From contig JACKMB010000002.1 of assembly GCA_024235615.1 (NCBI GenBank), positions 62,001-126,000 of the forward strand: a stretch of DNA of 64,000 nt, read 5' to 3'. Each line of letters opens with the position of its first letter. The stretch's first letter is position 1. The DNA is from Thauera sp. (GTDB lineage Bacteria; Pseudomonadota; Gammaproteobacteria; Burkholderiales; Rhodocyclaceae). The translations under genes and the position numbers were made by a program. Positions 1 to 8,430 of the stretch are shown here, piece by piece. The notes below the pieces were generated by a model. That model was given only the letters and a program-made list of their open reading frames with translations, was not told the origin of the DNA and did not search any database.

Positions 1-44
1 ACGACCGCAAGCTCAACGAGCGCTTCCTGAGCGTGGTGTCCTGA
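1..44 (+). CDS. Catechol 2,3-dioxygenase, C-terminal fragment (cut by window edge)
   Basis: Only the last 13 complete codons and the TGA are inside the window. They read DRKLNERFLSVVS, which matches the end of the complete catechol 2,3-dioxygenase at 15630-16559 (DRKLNERFLTVVT) in all but two positions. This shows directly that the locus carries a second extradiol dioxygenase gene just to the left. The family opens the catechol ring next to the hydroxyls to give 2-hydroxymuconic semialdehyde. Whether the rest of this copy is intact cannot be seen. Confidence 0.8.
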   Translation, partial: DRKLNERFLSVVS

Positions 45-170
45 CCGCGCCGCCGCGCCGGCGGTCCCTGCCGAGGGGGCAGGGTCGTCGGCGGGCGTGT
101 GCTGCGGCGCGCAGTGCCGGCAAGATCGGGACTTGCGGACGCGGGTGCTGCAGGGTCTGGAATTGCCGGC

Positions 171-890
171 TCAGGACTTCCGCTTGCCGGCGAAGAACTC
201 CGCCGGCAACAGCTTGACCGCGTCGAGCGTGCGCAGCACGTGCTCGGTGAGGATGGAGGTCGCGCGCGTGGTGTCGCGGGCCAGGCAGGCGTTGAACAAG
301 GCCTGGTGCTCGGCGTGGATGTCGCGCGGAATCGGATGGCTGAACAGGCTCAGGCGCCGGTAGCGTTCGGACTGCTGGTAGAGGATGTGCTGGAAGTGAC
401 GGATCCAGCGCGAGGGCGAGGCGGCGATCAGCGCCTCGTGGAAGGCGCGGTTGCGGCGCTCCCACTCCTCGGCGGCCAGCGAGTCGTTGTCGCCGAGCTT
501 CTGTTCGGCGCGCGACAGGCGGTGGAAGGCGGCGACGATGGCGGCTTCCCAGTCCTCGCCACCGAGCTGCAGTGACTGCCGCAGGGCCTCGGTCTCGAGC
601 AGCAGGCGGGTGCGCGTGATGTCCTCGAAGTCCTCGATCGAGATCGGCGACACGCGGAAGCCGCGCTGGCCCTGGGCGACCACGAGGGCGTCGGTGACGA
701 GCAGGAGGAGGGCCTCGCGCAGGGTGCCGGCGCCGACTTCGTAGCGGTCCTTGAGATGTTCGACGCGAAGCTTCTCGCCGGGCGGGTGGACGCCCTCGAT
801 GATGTCCCGGCGCAGGCGCTGGTAGGCGCCCTCGACGAGGGTCTTGGGCTCGACGGCCTCCGGTGTTCTTGGCGGGACGGCTTCGTTCAT
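171..890 (-). CDS. GntR-family regulator with FCD ligand domain
   Basis: Protein of 239 residues. Residues about 17-85 form a winged HTH (LRRDIIEG, then TLREALLLLVTDALV and a QGQRGFRV wing). Residues about 90-220 are an all-helical FCD effector domain. FCD regulators usually repress catabolic genes and release DNA when they bind an acid or acyl metabolite. The gene diverges from the meta-pathway operon starting at 1051, so that operon is a natural target; the shared intergenic region holds a GGGAT-TCT-ATCCC palindrome and a TCTCGAGA palindrome. A close paralogue lies at 25334-26046. The effector is unknown. Start is the ATG at 890, with only a weak ribosome-binding site. Confidence 0.88.
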   Translation of the reverse strand: MNEAVPPRTPEAVEPKTLVEGAYQRLRRDIIEGVHPPGEKLRVEHLKDRYEVGAGTLREALLLLVTDALVVAQGQRGFRVSPISIEDFEDITRTRLLLETEALRQSLQLGGEDWEAAIVAAFHRLSRAEQKLGDNDSLAAEEWERRNRAFHEALIAASPSRWIRHFQHILYQQSERYRRLSLFSHPIPRDIHAEHQALFNACLARDTTRATSILTEHVLRTLDAVKLLPAEFFAGKRKS

Positions 891-921
891 GATCGCGACA
901 ATGTTGGATACACCCCGATTC

Positions 922-934
922 GGGATTCTATCCC
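922..934. promoter_or_regulatory. Short palindrome upstream of the gntR gene, candidate operator
   Basis: Perfect 5-bp arms GGGAT and ATCCC around TCT, 32 bp upstream of the gntR ATG. GntR proteins bind short palindromes of this size and often regulate themselves. Assignment rests on position and symmetry only. Confidence 0.35.
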
Positions 935-961
935 AGGGTGATGGAATTAGCTTCTCCTATA

Positions 962-1007
962 AATCTCGAGAAAAAACCTTGACGTCGACATTGGCCTGGC
1001 CTATCTT
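962..1007 (+). promoter_or_regulatory. Sigma70-type promoter with TCTCGAGA box, for the lower meta-pathway operon
   Basis: TTGACG at 979-984 and TATCTT at 1002-1007 are 17 bp apart, a good sigma70 arrangement. The palindrome TCTCGAGA (within AATCTCGAGA, 962-971) lies just upstream of the -35. The same 10-mer recurs at 5071-5080. The predicted transcript starts about 35 bp before the ATG at 1051. Confidence 0.55.
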
Positions 1008-1050
1008 CAAAAACATTACAAATCAAACCTGAACCACAGGAGCTCACCCG

Positions 1051-1488
1051 ATGAAAGTCGCTGTTCCTCAGGCCACCATCAGCTGGGAGGCGGCGCATGC
1101 CGCCGTCGCCGCCGCGGTCGAGAAGGCCGAGGCGCTCGGGGTGCGGATCAACGTCGGGGTTGCCGACGCCTCCGGCAACCTCGTCGCCTTCCTGCGCATG
1201 CCCGGCGCCTTCCCGCAGTCGATCGCGATCGCCATCGACAAGGCCTACACCGCCGGCGGCTTCGGCTTCCCGACCGGGAAGTGGATGGACGTGTGCGCGG
1301 GCAACGAGGGCATGAAGCTGGGCTTCTCGGCGCAGCCGCGGCTGGTGGTGTTCGGCGGCGGCCTGCCGATCCGCGTCGGTGGCGAACTGGTGGGCGGCAT
1401 CGGTGTCTCGGGCGCGTCCGAGGAGCAGGACGGCGTCTGCGCGCGCGCAGGCCTGCTCGCGATCGGCGCCGACGACGTCGAGTCCTGA
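1051..1488 (+). CDS. HbpS/GlcG-like (DUF336) protein
   Basis: Protein of 145 residues of the GlcG/HbpS family, recognised by GVADASGNLVAFLRMPGA near the N terminus and the glycine-rich GGLPIRVGGELVGGIGVSG near the C terminus. Members bind heme or accompany oxidation pathways; no catalytic role is established for this branch. It has no signal peptide, so it is probably cytoplasmic. It is first gene of the operon that continues with acetaldehyde dehydrogenase, aldolase and tautomerase, suggesting an accessory job in aromatic catabolism. CAGGAG precedes the ATG at a normal distance. Confidence 0.8.
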   Translation: MKVAVPQATISWEAAHAAVAAAVEKAEALGVRINVGVADASGNLVAFLRMPGAFPQSIAIAIDKAYTAGGFGFPTGKWMDVCAGNEGMKLGFSAQPRLVVFGGGLPIRVGGELVGGIGVSGASEEQDGVCARAGLLAIGADDVES

Positions 1489-1628
1489 CCGGCTGATTCT
1501 GCTTTTCTCGTCCGCGCTGCGGGCAACTCCCGGTTGCAGTCGTGCGGCGGTCCGTTCCTCTCCCCTCTCCCCGGACCGTCGCGCGGCCTGCATCCCTGGA
1601 AACGATCCAACCCCAAAGGAAGACAGGC

Positions 1629-2552
1629 ATGAACAAGATCAAGTGTGCGCTGATCGGACCGGGCAACATCGGCACCGACCTGCTGTACAAGCTCAAGCGC
1701 AGCCCGGTGCTCGAGCCGGTGTGGATGGTCGGTATCGACGCCGGCTCGGAAGGCCTCGTGCGCGCCCGCGAGCTCGGCCTCAAGACCACCGCCGACGGTG
1801 TCGACGGGCTGCTGCCGCACGTCAAGGCCGACGGCGTGCAGATCGCCTTCGACGCTACCTCGGCCTACGTCCATGCCGAGAACAGCCGCAAGTTGAACGA
1901 GCTGGGCGTGCTGATGATCGACCTCACCCCGGCCGCGATCGGCCCGTTCTGCGTGCCGCCGGTGAACCTTGCCGAGCATGTCGGCAAGGGCGAGATGAAC
2001 GTGAACATGGTCACCTGCGGCGGCCAGGCCACGATCCCGATGGTCGCGGCGGTGTCGCGCGTGCAGCCGGTGGCCTACGGCGAGATCGTCGCCACCGTGT
2101 CCTCCAAGAGCGCCGGCCCCGGCACGCGCAAGAACATCGACGAATTCACCCGCACCACCGCGGGCGCGGTCGAGAAGGTGGGCGGCGCGAAGAAGGGCAA
2201 GGCGATCATCATCCTCAATCCGGCCGAGCCCCCGCTGATCATGCGCGACACGGTGCATTGCCTGACCGAGACCGAGCCCGACCGCGAGAAGATCACCGCC
2301 TCGATCCACGCCATGATCCAGGAAGTGCAGAAGTACGTGCCCGGCTACCGCCTGGTCAACGGCCCGGTGTTCGACGGCAACCGCGTCTCCGTCTTCCTCG
2401 AAGTGGAAGGACTGGGCGACTACCTGCCCAAGTACGCCGGCAACCTCGACATCATGACTGCGGCCGGTGCGCGCACCGCCGAGATGTTCGCCGAGGAGAT
2501 CATCAAAGGGCGTCTGAAGCTCGAATCCAACCGCGCCACCATGGTGGCCTGA
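1629..2552 (+). CDS. dmpF: Acetaldehyde dehydrogenase, acylating (meta-pathway)
   Basis: Protein of 307 residues that oxidises acetaldehyde to acetyl-CoA with NAD+ and CoA, the last step of catechol meta-cleavage. The N terminus has the nucleotide-binding loop [10 protein letters not shown] (residues 9-18), and the catalytic Cys is in [12 protein letters not shown] (Cys130). The family works as a channelled complex with the aldolase, whose gene follows 25 bp downstream. The ATG at 1629 was chosen because AAAGGAAG sits just before it; an in-frame upstream start at 1542 would add residues unlike the family. MhpF and BphJ are the same enzyme from other pathways. Confidence 0.95.
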   Translation: MNKIKCALIGPGNIGTDLLYKLKRSPVLEPVWMVGIDAGSEGLVRARELGLKTTADGVDGLLPHVKADGVQIAFDATSAYVHAENSRKLNELGVLMIDLTPAAIGPFCVPPVNLAEHVGKGEMNVNMVTCGGQATIPMVAAVSRVQPVAYGEIVATVSSKSAGPGTRKNIDEFTRTTAGAVEKVGGAKKGKAIIILNPAEPPLIMRDTVHCLTETEPDREKITASIHAMIQEVQKYVPGYRLVNGPVFDGNRVSVFLEVEGLGDYLPKYAGNLDIMTAAGARTAEMFAEEIIKGRLKLESNRATMVA

Positions 2553-2577
2553 GCGCCCCGGCCAAAAGGAGATGAAC

Positions 2578-3609
2578 ATGGAACTTCGCGGCAAGAAGAT
2601 CACCGTCCACGACATGACCCTGCGGGACGGCATGCACCCCAAGCGCCACCTGATGACGCTCGAGCAGATGAAGACCATCGCCACCGGGCTCGACGAGGCG
2701 GGCGTGCCGCTGATCGAGGTCACCCACGGTGACGGCCTTGGCGGCGCCTCGGTCAACTACGGCTTCCCGGCGCACAGCGACGAGGAATACCTCGGCGCGG
2801 TGATCCCGCTGATGAAGCAGGCCAAGGTCTCGGCGCTGCTGCTGCCGGGCATCGGCACCGTCGACCACCTCAAGATGGCGCACGAGCTCGGCGTATCGAC
2901 GATCCGCGTCGCCACCCACTGCACCGAGGCCGACGTCTCCGAGCAGCACATCGGCATGGCACGCAAGCTCGGCATGGACACCGTCGGCTTCCTGATGATG
3001 GCGCACATGAACAGCCCCGAAGGGCTGGTCAAGCAGGCCAAGCTGATGGAGGGCTACGGCGCCAACTGCATCTACGTTACCGACTCCGCCGGCCACCTGC
3101 TGCCCGATACCGTCAAGGCCCGGCTGGCCGCGGTGCGCGATGCGCTGAAACCCGAGACCGAGCTCGGCTTCCACGGCCACCACAACCTGGCGATGGGCGT
3201 GGCCAACAGCCTCGCCGCGCTCGAAGTGGGCGCCACCCGCATCGACGCGGCCGCCGCCGGCCTGGGCGCCGGTGCCGGCAACACCCCGCTGGAGGTCTTC
3301 ATCGCGGTGTGCGACCTGATGGGCATCGAGACCGGCGTGGACGTGTTCAAGATCCAGGACGTGGCCGAAGACCTCGTCGTGCCGATCATGGACTTCCCGA
3401 TCCGCGTCGACCGCGACGCGCTGACGCTGGGCTACGCCGGCGTGTATGGCTCCTTCCTGCTGTTCGCCAAGCGCGCCGAGAAGAAGTACGGCGTGCCGGC
3501 GCGCGAGATCCTCGTCGAGATGGGCCGTCGCGGCATGGTCGGCGGGCAGGAAGACATGATCGAGGATACGGCCTTGAACCTCGCCCGGGCGAAGGGGCTG
3601 GCCGCCTGA
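2578..3609 (+). CDS. dmpG: 4-hydroxy-2-oxovalerate aldolase
   Basis: Protein of 343 residues that splits 4-hydroxy-2-oxovalerate into pyruvate and acetaldehyde, passing the aldehyde to the DmpF partner encoded just upstream. The HMGL-type TIM barrel begins with [14 protein letters not shown]; Arg16, Asp17 and His20 match the catalytic and metal residues of DmpG. A second metal motif is GFHGHHN (around residue 200). The ATG at 2578 is preferred over the in-frame ATG at 2572, because AAAAGGAG (2564-2571) is six bases before the former and abuts the latter. Confidence 0.95.
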   Translation: MELRGKKITVHDMTLRDGMHPKRHLMTLEQMKTIATGLDEAGVPLIEVTHGDGLGGASVNYGFPAHSDEEYLGAVIPLMKQAKVSALLLPGIGTVDHLKMAHELGVSTIRVATHCTEADVSEQHIGMARKLGMDTVGFLMMAHMNSPEGLVKQAKLMEGYGANCIYVTDSAGHLLPDTVKARLAAVRDALKPETELGFHGHHNLAMGVANSLAALEVGATRIDAAAAGLGAGAGNTPLEVFIAVCDLMGIETGVDVFKIQDVAEDLVVPIMDFPIRVDRDALTLGYAGVYGSFLLFAKRAEKKYGVPAREILVEMGRRGMVGGQEDMIEDTALNLARAKGLAA

Positions 3610-3732
3610 ATGTGAGCTGCGCCCCCGCTGGCCGATGCCGCGGGGGCGCGCCACATCGGGGCCGAGTGCAACGCAGCGGCGTCGTGCCACCGGGCAGGGC
3701 GCCATCGTTTCGATGACAAGGAGGGGCAGAGC

Positions 3733-3924
3733 ATGCCGTTGGCAGAAATCACCATGATCGAAGGCCGCACCGAAGACCAGAAGCGCGCCGTGATCGAGAA
3801 AGTCACCCAGGCGCTCGTCGAGGCAGTGGGCGCGCCGATCCAGACCGTCCGCGTCGTCATCCGCGAGGTGCCCAAGACCAACTGGGGCATCGGCGGGGTG
3901 TCGGCAAAAGACCTCGGACGCTGA
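3733..3924 (+). CDS. dmpI: 4-oxalocrotonate tautomerase
   Basis: Protein of 63 residues, the usual size for this hexameric enzyme. After Met removal Pro1 is the general base. Arg11 and Arg39 are present, and Trp50 occupies the active-site aromatic position, all as in characterised 4-OT proteins. It converts the 2-hydroxymuconate formed by the semialdehyde dehydrogenase (16703-18163) into 2-oxo-3-hexenedioate. AAGGAGGGG lies just before the ATG. About 120 bp separate it from the aldolase gene, with no clear promoter in the gap. XylH is the same function in TOL plasmids. Confidence 0.93.
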   Translation: MPLAEITMIEGRTEDQKRAVIEKVTQALVEAVGAPIQTVRVVIREVPKTNWGIGGVSAKDLGR

Positions 3925-4026
3925 GGGCTGCGCAGTCGCAGGCAGGATTCACCGAGCGCCCCGCAGAGGGCGCCGGTCCAGGAGCAGCACACTCGTCGCA
4001 AGACCAATCAAGGAGGAGATGAAGGG

Positions 4027-4944
4027 ATGAAGATCAGCAAGATTGCGGCTGCGGTCGCGCTCGGCGCGCTCGCGATCGGCGGTGCCCACGCCAAGGATGG
4101 CGGCGACCAGTACCCCAACGGGGCCGAGACCTGGCTGGGCGGCGCGGTGCCGCCGCCGGGCAACTATTTCATCAACTACTTCGGCTACTACGGCGGAGAG
4201 CTGCGCGACGGGGACGGCAACAAGGCACCCTCGGGCGAGGTCGACGCCTGGTTCAACGCCTTCCGCTTCGTGCACACCAGCGAGCACAAGATCCTGGGTG
4301 GCAACTGGGGTTGGCACGTGATCGTGCCACTGGTGCACCAGAAGGTCGATCTGTTCGGCTCCAAGTCGGTCAACGGCGTGGGCGATATCACGATCGATCC
4401 GTTCATCGTGTCGTGGCATTCGAAGAACTGGCACTGGGCGATCGGCCTGGACATCAATCTGCCGACCGGGCGCTACAAGGAAGGCGATGCGCGCCAGAGC
4501 ATCGGGGCCAACTACTGGAGCTACGAGCCGCTGTTCGCCTTCACCTATATGGGCGACACCGGCTGGGAGGTCTCGGCCAAGCTGATGTACAACATCAAGA
4601 CCAAGAACAAGGACTACGACGGTCCGGCCGGTGTTGGCAGCTACGCTTCGGGCGACGAGTTCCACATGGACTATCTTGTCGGCAAGCGCATCGGGCCCTG
4701 GGGCGTAGGCCTGTCGGGCTACTATCTCAAGCAGACCACCGACGACGAGATCAATGGACAGAAGGTTGCGGCGAACGCCTTCTGGTCGGAAGGCCGTCGC
4801 GGGCAGGTCTTCGCCATCGGCCCCACGGTCAGCTACACGACCAAGGGCGGCGTGCACCTCACCGCGCAGTGGAACCACGAGACCAAGGTGGAGAACCGCT
4901 TCGAGGGCGACAAGTTCGTCGTCAAGCTGATCATGCCGCTGTAG
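4027..4944 (+). CDS. MetA-pathway-of-phenol-degradation type outer-membrane protein
   Basis: Protein of 305 residues. It starts with a signal peptide (MKISKIAAAVALGALAIGGAHA, about 22 residues), followed by alternating aromatic strands and ends on a basic/hydrophobic C-terminal strand (FVVKLIMPL), as expected for an outer-membrane beta barrel. It resembles the SphA/MetA-pathway family found beside phenol and benzoate genes, thought to admit hydrophobic aromatics. AAGGAGGAG precedes the ATG. It is last gene of this operon, ending 22 bp before a strong terminator. Substrate is unproven. Confidence 0.8.
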   Translation: MKISKIAAAVALGALAIGGAHAKDGGDQYPNGAETWLGGAVPPPGNYFINYFGYYGGELRDGDGNKAPSGEVDAWFNAFRFVHTSEHKILGGNWGWHVIVPLVHQKVDLFGSKSVNGVGDITIDPFIVSWHSKNWHWAIGLDINLPTGRYKEGDARQSIGANYWSYEPLFAFTYMGDTGWEVSAKLMYNIKTKNKDYDGPAGVGSYASGDEFHMDYLVGKRIGPWGVGLSGYYLKQTTDDEINGQKVAANAFWSEGRRGQVFAIGPTVSYTTKGGVHLTAQWNHETKVENRFEGDKFVVKLIMPL

Positions 4945-4966
4945 GTCGCCGCCTCCGATCGTGATC

Positions 4967-5004
4967 AAGACCCCGGCACACCGCCCTGGTGGCCGGGGTC
5001 TTTT
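4967..5004 (+). terminator. Rho-independent terminator after the lower meta-pathway operon
   Basis: AAGACCCCGGC (4967-4977) pairs perfectly with GCCGGGGTCTT (4992-5002) around a 14-nt loop, and the T run continues to 5004. Confidence 0.88.
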
Positions 5005-5030
5005 CGTCTGCTGCGTGCCCTGCATAGTCG

Positions 5031-5080
5031 ATCGTGATCATGGTAAATGTTAATCACGATTATTTATCAAAATCTCGAGA
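5031..5080. promoter_or_regulatory. Inverted repeat plus TCTCGAGA box upstream of the ABM-domain gene
   Basis: ATCGTGAT (5031-5038) and ATCACGAT (5053-5060) are perfect 8-bp arms with a 14-bp spacer. AATCTCGAGA (5071-5080) repeats the 10-mer found at 962-971. The segment is AT-rich against its surroundings, as expected of a promoter/operator, and lies 80-130 bp before the ATG at 5161. The bound protein is unknown. Confidence 0.4.
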
Positions 5081-5160
5081 ATTATGCGTTAGAGTAGCGC
5101 TCTACCTGCGGTGAGCTTCCCGTTCGGTTTCACCGCCCCGTCAGAACAGGAGAGTCCTCG

Positions 5161-5739
5161 ATGAATGCCCCCGCCGCCGCACCTGCCGCCGCTCCCGCCC
5201 GCGTCACCCGCATCGCCCGCCGTCGTGCCCGTCCCGGGCACGAGGCCGAGTACGAAGGGATGTTGCGTGAGATGCTCGCCAAGATGCGCGAGCACAAGGG
5301 TTTTCTGGGGGGCGACCTGATCCCGCCCGAGGCGCCGGGCGAGGAGTATCAGCTCGTGGTCCGCTTCGCCTCGGAGGCCGAGCTGCAGGCCTGGGACATG
5401 AGCGACGCCCGCGGCGCGCTGCTCGAGCGCATGAAGGCGGTCGCCGAAGGCGAGCCGGAGTTCCGCAAGCTGAGCGGGCTCGAGGCCTGGTTCGAGCCCG
5501 CGGTGGTGCCGGCGACGATGCACCCGCCGCGCGCGCGCATGGCGCTGGTGACCTGGCTGGGCATCTTCCCCACGGTGTCCTTCTTCCTGTGGTTCGTGCT
5601 GCCATGGATCCAGCCGCTGCCCTTCCTGCCGCGCACCGCGGTGCTCACCGCGCTGATCGTGGTGACGATGACCTGGGTGGTCATGCCGCGGCTCACCCGC
5701 GTGCTGCGCGGCTTCCTGAATCCGCCGCGCAAGGGCTGA
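5161..5739 (+). CDS. ABM-domain protein with two membrane segments
   Basis: Protein of 192 residues. Residues about 14-110 look like an antibiotic-biosynthesis-monooxygenase (ferredoxin-like) domain. Two hydrophobic segments follow at about 127-150 and 158-176, and the tail is basic. Homologues of this ABM-plus-membrane layout are usually labelled antibiotic biosynthesis monooxygenase, but no real substrate is known. CAGGAG precedes the ATG. It stands alone between the upstream terminator and the convergent RidA gene. Its AT-rich upstream region, with the same TCTCGAGA box as the meta operon, hints at shared control. Confidence 0.7.
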   Translation: MNAPAAAPAAAPARVTRIARRRARPGHEAEYEGMLREMLAKMREHKGFLGGDLIPPEAPGEEYQLVVRFASEAELQAWDMSDARGALLERMKAVAEGEPEFRKLSGLEAWFEPAVVPATMHPPRARMALVTWLGIFPTVSFFLWFVLPWIQPLPFLPRTAVLTALIVVTMTWVVMPRLTRVLRGFLNPPRKG

Positions 5740-5844
5740 GCGGGCGCGCGTGAAGGCGGCACGCGGCGCGCGCCAGCCGTGCCGTCACGAGACGGAGAGT
5801 CGTGCCCGGCATGCCGCCTCGCAGCGGCGTACCGGGCTGCTGCG

Positions 5845-6243
5845 TCACTGCGCAGCGATGATGTCGATCTCGACCCGCAGCCCGGGGAAGGCGAGGCGCT
5901 CGATGCCGAGCAGGGTGACCGCCGGCGGACGCTCGGTGTCGAAGTAGGCGGAGCGGATCTCGCGGATGCGGGTGGTGTCCTCGGGGCGCAGGCCGACGAC
6001 GTAGATCGTCACCTGCACCAGGTCGCGCATGCTCGCGCCCTGCGCGCGCAGCGCGATCTTGAGGTTGTCGAGCGTGCCTGCGAGCTGCGCCTCGAGGTCG
6101 TCGGGGTTGCGCACCTTGCCCTCGCGGTCGCAGTCGACCTGGCCGGACACGAAGATCAGCCGTTGCGGCGTGCTGATCGAGAAGGTCTGGCTGAAGGCCT
6201 TGCCACTGAAGAGCTCGGGTGGATTGATCGCGATGCGTTCCAT
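5845..6243 (-). CDS. RidA/YjgF-family protein
   Basis: Protein of 132 residues with RidA hallmarks: SGQVDCDREGKV, a central QVTIYVVG strand and the C-terminal VEIDIIA. RidA proteins hydrolyse reactive enamines/imines; some relatives are 2-aminomuconate deaminases in aminophenol meta-pathways. The neighbourhood makes a catabolic role possible, but nothing in the sequence separates the two. The start at 6243 follows CAGGAG; the open frame upstream lacks RidA similarity. It lies about 100 bp downstream of the AraC-type gene on the same strand, so the two may be co-transcribed. Confidence 0.85.
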   Translation of the reverse strand: MERIAINPPELFSGKAFSQTFSISTPQRLIFVSGQVDCDREGKVRNPDDLEAQLAGTLDNLKIALRAQGASMRDLVQVTIYVVGLRPEDTTRIREIRSAYFDTERPPAVTLLGIERLAFPGLRVEIDIIAAQ

Positions 6244-6347
6244 GGCGGATTTCTCCTGATGAGGTCGTGACCGCGCGTGCCCGGAGCAGGGCAGGTACGG
6301 GGCGGGATGGGGGCATGCGGCGCCCGGCAATGGACGCCGCGCGGCGT

Positions 6348-7319
6348 TCAGCGCCCGGCCTGGGGCTGGCGGCAGCGGATCGACTGCGAGGGCAGCACGC
6401 CGTAGGTGGACTTGTAGAGCTCGGAGAAGCGGCCCAGGTGCGAGAAGCCGTACTCGAGCGCCACCGCGGTGACGTTCGGACAGGCCTGGGCGGGGTCGTT
6501 CAGGATCGAATGCACCTTCTCGAGCTTCTTCTGGCGCACGAAGTTCTTCGGCGTCGTCTTCACGTTCTTCTCGAACAGCAGGTAGAGCGAGCGCAGGCTC
6601 AGCCCGGCGTACTGGGCGAGCTCGTCGGCGCCGAGCTCGAGCTTGATGTTGCGCTCGATGTAGTTGACCAGGCGCTCGAAGCTGGGCGCGTGGCGGGAGG
6701 GCGCGACCATGCTGACGTTGTGCTTGAGCATCACCATCAGCTTGGTGGTGACCACGCGGCAGTAGTGCTGCAGCATCTGCGGCGTCGCCAGCTCGGATTC
6801 GGCCTCCTCGCACAGCAGGCGCAGCAGCAGCAGCAGGCTGTCGATGTCCTCGAAGCGCTGTGGCTCGGGGCTGAACTTGATGCGCTCGTTGGGCTTGAAC
6901 CAGCGGTGCTCGGTGCACGCGTCGTCGAGCATCGACGAGGGGATGCGGACGATGAACTTCTCGCAGTTGTCCGAGTAGGTGAGGTCCACCGGCTCGTCGG
7001 GGTTGAGCACCAGCACGTGGCCGGCGGGCAGGTCCAGCGTGCGGTTGGCCAGCGTGTAGCTGCAGTAGCCCTGCAGGATGAACTGGGCGTGGTAGATGTC
7101 GCCGAGGCTCTCGGAGAGCACGCGCGCCTGCGCGCCGTAGCTCAGGCGGCACAGGTCGAGGGTGCCGGCGCGGCGGTGGCTGAGCGAGGCGCTGGCGTCG
7201 CTGGCGCGCGGCAGGCGCAGGCTGTGCGAGCCCACGTTGGCGCGCACGTATTCGGAGACCTCGAAGGGGTTGGCGGCGGCGAAGACGTTGCTCTGGCCGT
7301 TGAGGAAGCGGATGGACAT
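6348..7319 (-). CDS. AraC/XylS-family regulator, probable BenR-type activator
   Basis: Protein of 323 residues. The N-terminal two thirds form an AraC-binding-like sensory domain (AGHVLVLNPDEPVDLTY region). The C-terminal ~100 residues hold two helix-turn-helices (LGADELAQYAGLSLRSLYLLFEK, then VTAVALEYGFSHLGRFSELYKSTYGVLPSQ). The layout fits XylS/BenR, benzoate-responsive activators of ben and meta-pathway promoters. Four XylS-type boxes between benA and the oxidoreductase operon are its likely targets. The ATG at 7319 follows GGAGGA at 7 nt; an in-frame ATG at 7334 would add five residues. The effector is inferred, not shown. Confidence 0.85.
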   Translation of the reverse strand: MSIRFLNGQSNVFAAANPFEVSEYVRANVGSHSLRLPRASDASASLSHRRAGTLDLCRLSYGAQARVLSESLGDIYHAQFILQGYCSYTLANRTLDLPAGHVLVLNPDEPVDLTYSDNCEKFIVRIPSSMLDDACTEHRWFKPNERIKFSPEPQRFEDIDSLLLLLRLLCEEAESELATPQMLQHYCRVVTTKLMVMLKHNVSMVAPSRHAPSFERLVNYIERNIKLELGADELAQYAGLSLRSLYLLFEKNVKTTPKNFVRQKKLEKVHSILNDPAQACPNVTAVALEYGFSHLGRFSELYKSTYGVLPSQSIRCRQPQAGR

Positions 7320-7455
7320 CACGCGGTCCTCCATTCGAGTTGGCTCACGTGCATCTGAAACCGGCGTTCCTTGCTCATGCGCTTCTCCTCTCCGCCTGGC
7401 GTGCAGGCTGTCTCGCTCTCTGTGGGACGAAGTCGGCTTCTTGATGGGCCGTTCT

Positions 7456-7477
7456 TCGAGATACTTAAGAATCTCGA
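7456..7477. promoter_or_regulatory. TCGAGAT/ATCTCGA inverted repeat upstream of the AraC-type gene
   Basis: Perfect 7-bp arms at 7456-7462 and 7471-7477, in an AT-rich stretch about 140 bp before the regulator start. The half-site resembles the TCTCGAGA boxes at 963-971 and 5072-5080. The rest of 7320-7558 has no gene that can be supported. Confidence 0.4.
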
Positions 7478-7558
7478 TTTTATTTGGATGGAAAAGCCCT
7501 GTCTATGCTTCTATCCATAAAGTTTTTTGATTCATTGCCGGCACGGATCGTGCGAACG

Positions 7559-7591
7559 AAAAAAAGCCGCGCTGCATCGCTGCAGCGCGGC
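7559..7591 (-). terminator. Rho-independent terminator of the ben operon
   Basis: On the minus strand an 11-bp perfect stem (arms at 7581-7591 and 7566-7576, 4-nt loop) is followed by seven T residues (complement of 7559-7565). It lies about 35 bp past the benD stop. Confidence 0.9.
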
Positions 7592-7626
7592 CGAGGCGTC
7601 CGAGGGGAGGGAGAGGACGCGGGAAA

Positions 7627-8403
7627 TCAGCCCAGGTCGCCACCGCCCACCGGCACGATGGTGCCGGTGATGTAGGCGGCGTCGTCGGAGGCGAGGAACA
7701 GGATCGGGTCGGCCTGCTCGTCGAGCGTGCCGTAGCGCTTCATCAGGCTGCTGTCGATCGACTGGGTGTAGATCTGCTTGTACCAGAGCTTCTCCTGCTC
7801 GCTCTGCTCCTTGGTGTTGCGCGGGATCAGGCGCGGCGGCGCCTCGGTGGCGCCGGGCGCGGTGGCATTGACGCGGATGCCGCGCTCGCCATTCTCCAGC
7901 GCCAGGCAGGCGGTGAGCGCGTTCACGCCGCCCTTGGCCGCGCCGTAGGGCACGCGATTCACCCCGCGGGTGGCGATCGAGGACACGTTCACGATCGCGC
8001 CCTTGCCCTGTTCCTGCATGTAGGGCAGGGCGGCGCGGCAGCACCACAGCGTGGGGAAGAGCGAGCGCCGCACCTCGGCCTCGATCTCGTCCTCGCCGTA
8101 GTGCTCGAAAGGCTTGGTCCAGATCGTGCCGCCGACGTTGTTGATCAGGATGTCGATGCGGCCGAACTTCTCCACCGCGGCTTCCATGACGCGCTTGCAG
8201 TCGGCGAACTTCTCCAGGTCGGCGGTGAGGCTGAGGACCTCGACCTTTGCGGACAGCTCCTTGGCCACCTCATGGACGAGCTCGGAGCGGTCGACCAGCA
8301 CCAGGGTGCCCTTCTCCTTGGCCATCTTCTCGGCGACGCGCTTGCCGATGCCCTGCGCGGCGCCGGTGATCACGGCCACTTTCTTCTTGAAACGGTTTGC
8401 CAT
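7627..8403 (-). CDS. benD: Benzoate diol dehydrogenase (1,6-dihydroxycyclohexa-2,4-diene-1-carboxylate dehydrogenase)
   Basis: Protein of 258 residues of the short-chain dehydrogenase family. The cofactor motif TGAAQGIG is near residue 14, NNVGG follows the fourth strand, and the catalytic Ser and Tyr-x3-Lys appear in NVSSIAT and YGAAK. It oxidises and decarboxylates the benzoate cis-diol to catechol using NAD+. It is last gene of benABCD, 27 bp after benC, with CAGGAG before the ATG. Sequence and position agree, so the assignment is firm. Confidence 0.94.
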   Translation of the reverse strand: MANRFKKKVAVITGAAQGIGKRVAEKMAKEKGTLVLVDRSELVHEVAKELSAKVEVLSLTADLEKFADCKRVMEAAVEKFGRIDILINNVGGTIWTKPFEHYGEDEIEAEVRRSLFPTLWCCRAALPYMQEQGKGAIVNVSSIATRGVNRVPYGAAKGGVNALTACLALENGERGIRVNATAPGATEAPPRLIPRNTKEQSEQEKLWYKQIYTQSIDSSLMKRYGTLDEQADPILFLASDDAAYITGTIVPVGGGDLG

Positions 8404-8430
8404 TGTCGCTCCTGACGGGATGGGCAGCGC

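Noticed and set aside
891-1050. Sigma54 (-24/-12) promoter with a DmpR/XylR-type activator for the meta operon
   Set aside because: No TGGCAC-N5-TTGC pattern found here or before 11629, and no sigma54 activator gene in the window; sigma70-like elements fit better.
5845-6243. RidA protein as a dedicated 2-aminomuconate deaminase
   Set aside because: No aminophenol dioxygenase genes are present and no residue pattern separates it from ordinary RidA, so only the family name was kept.
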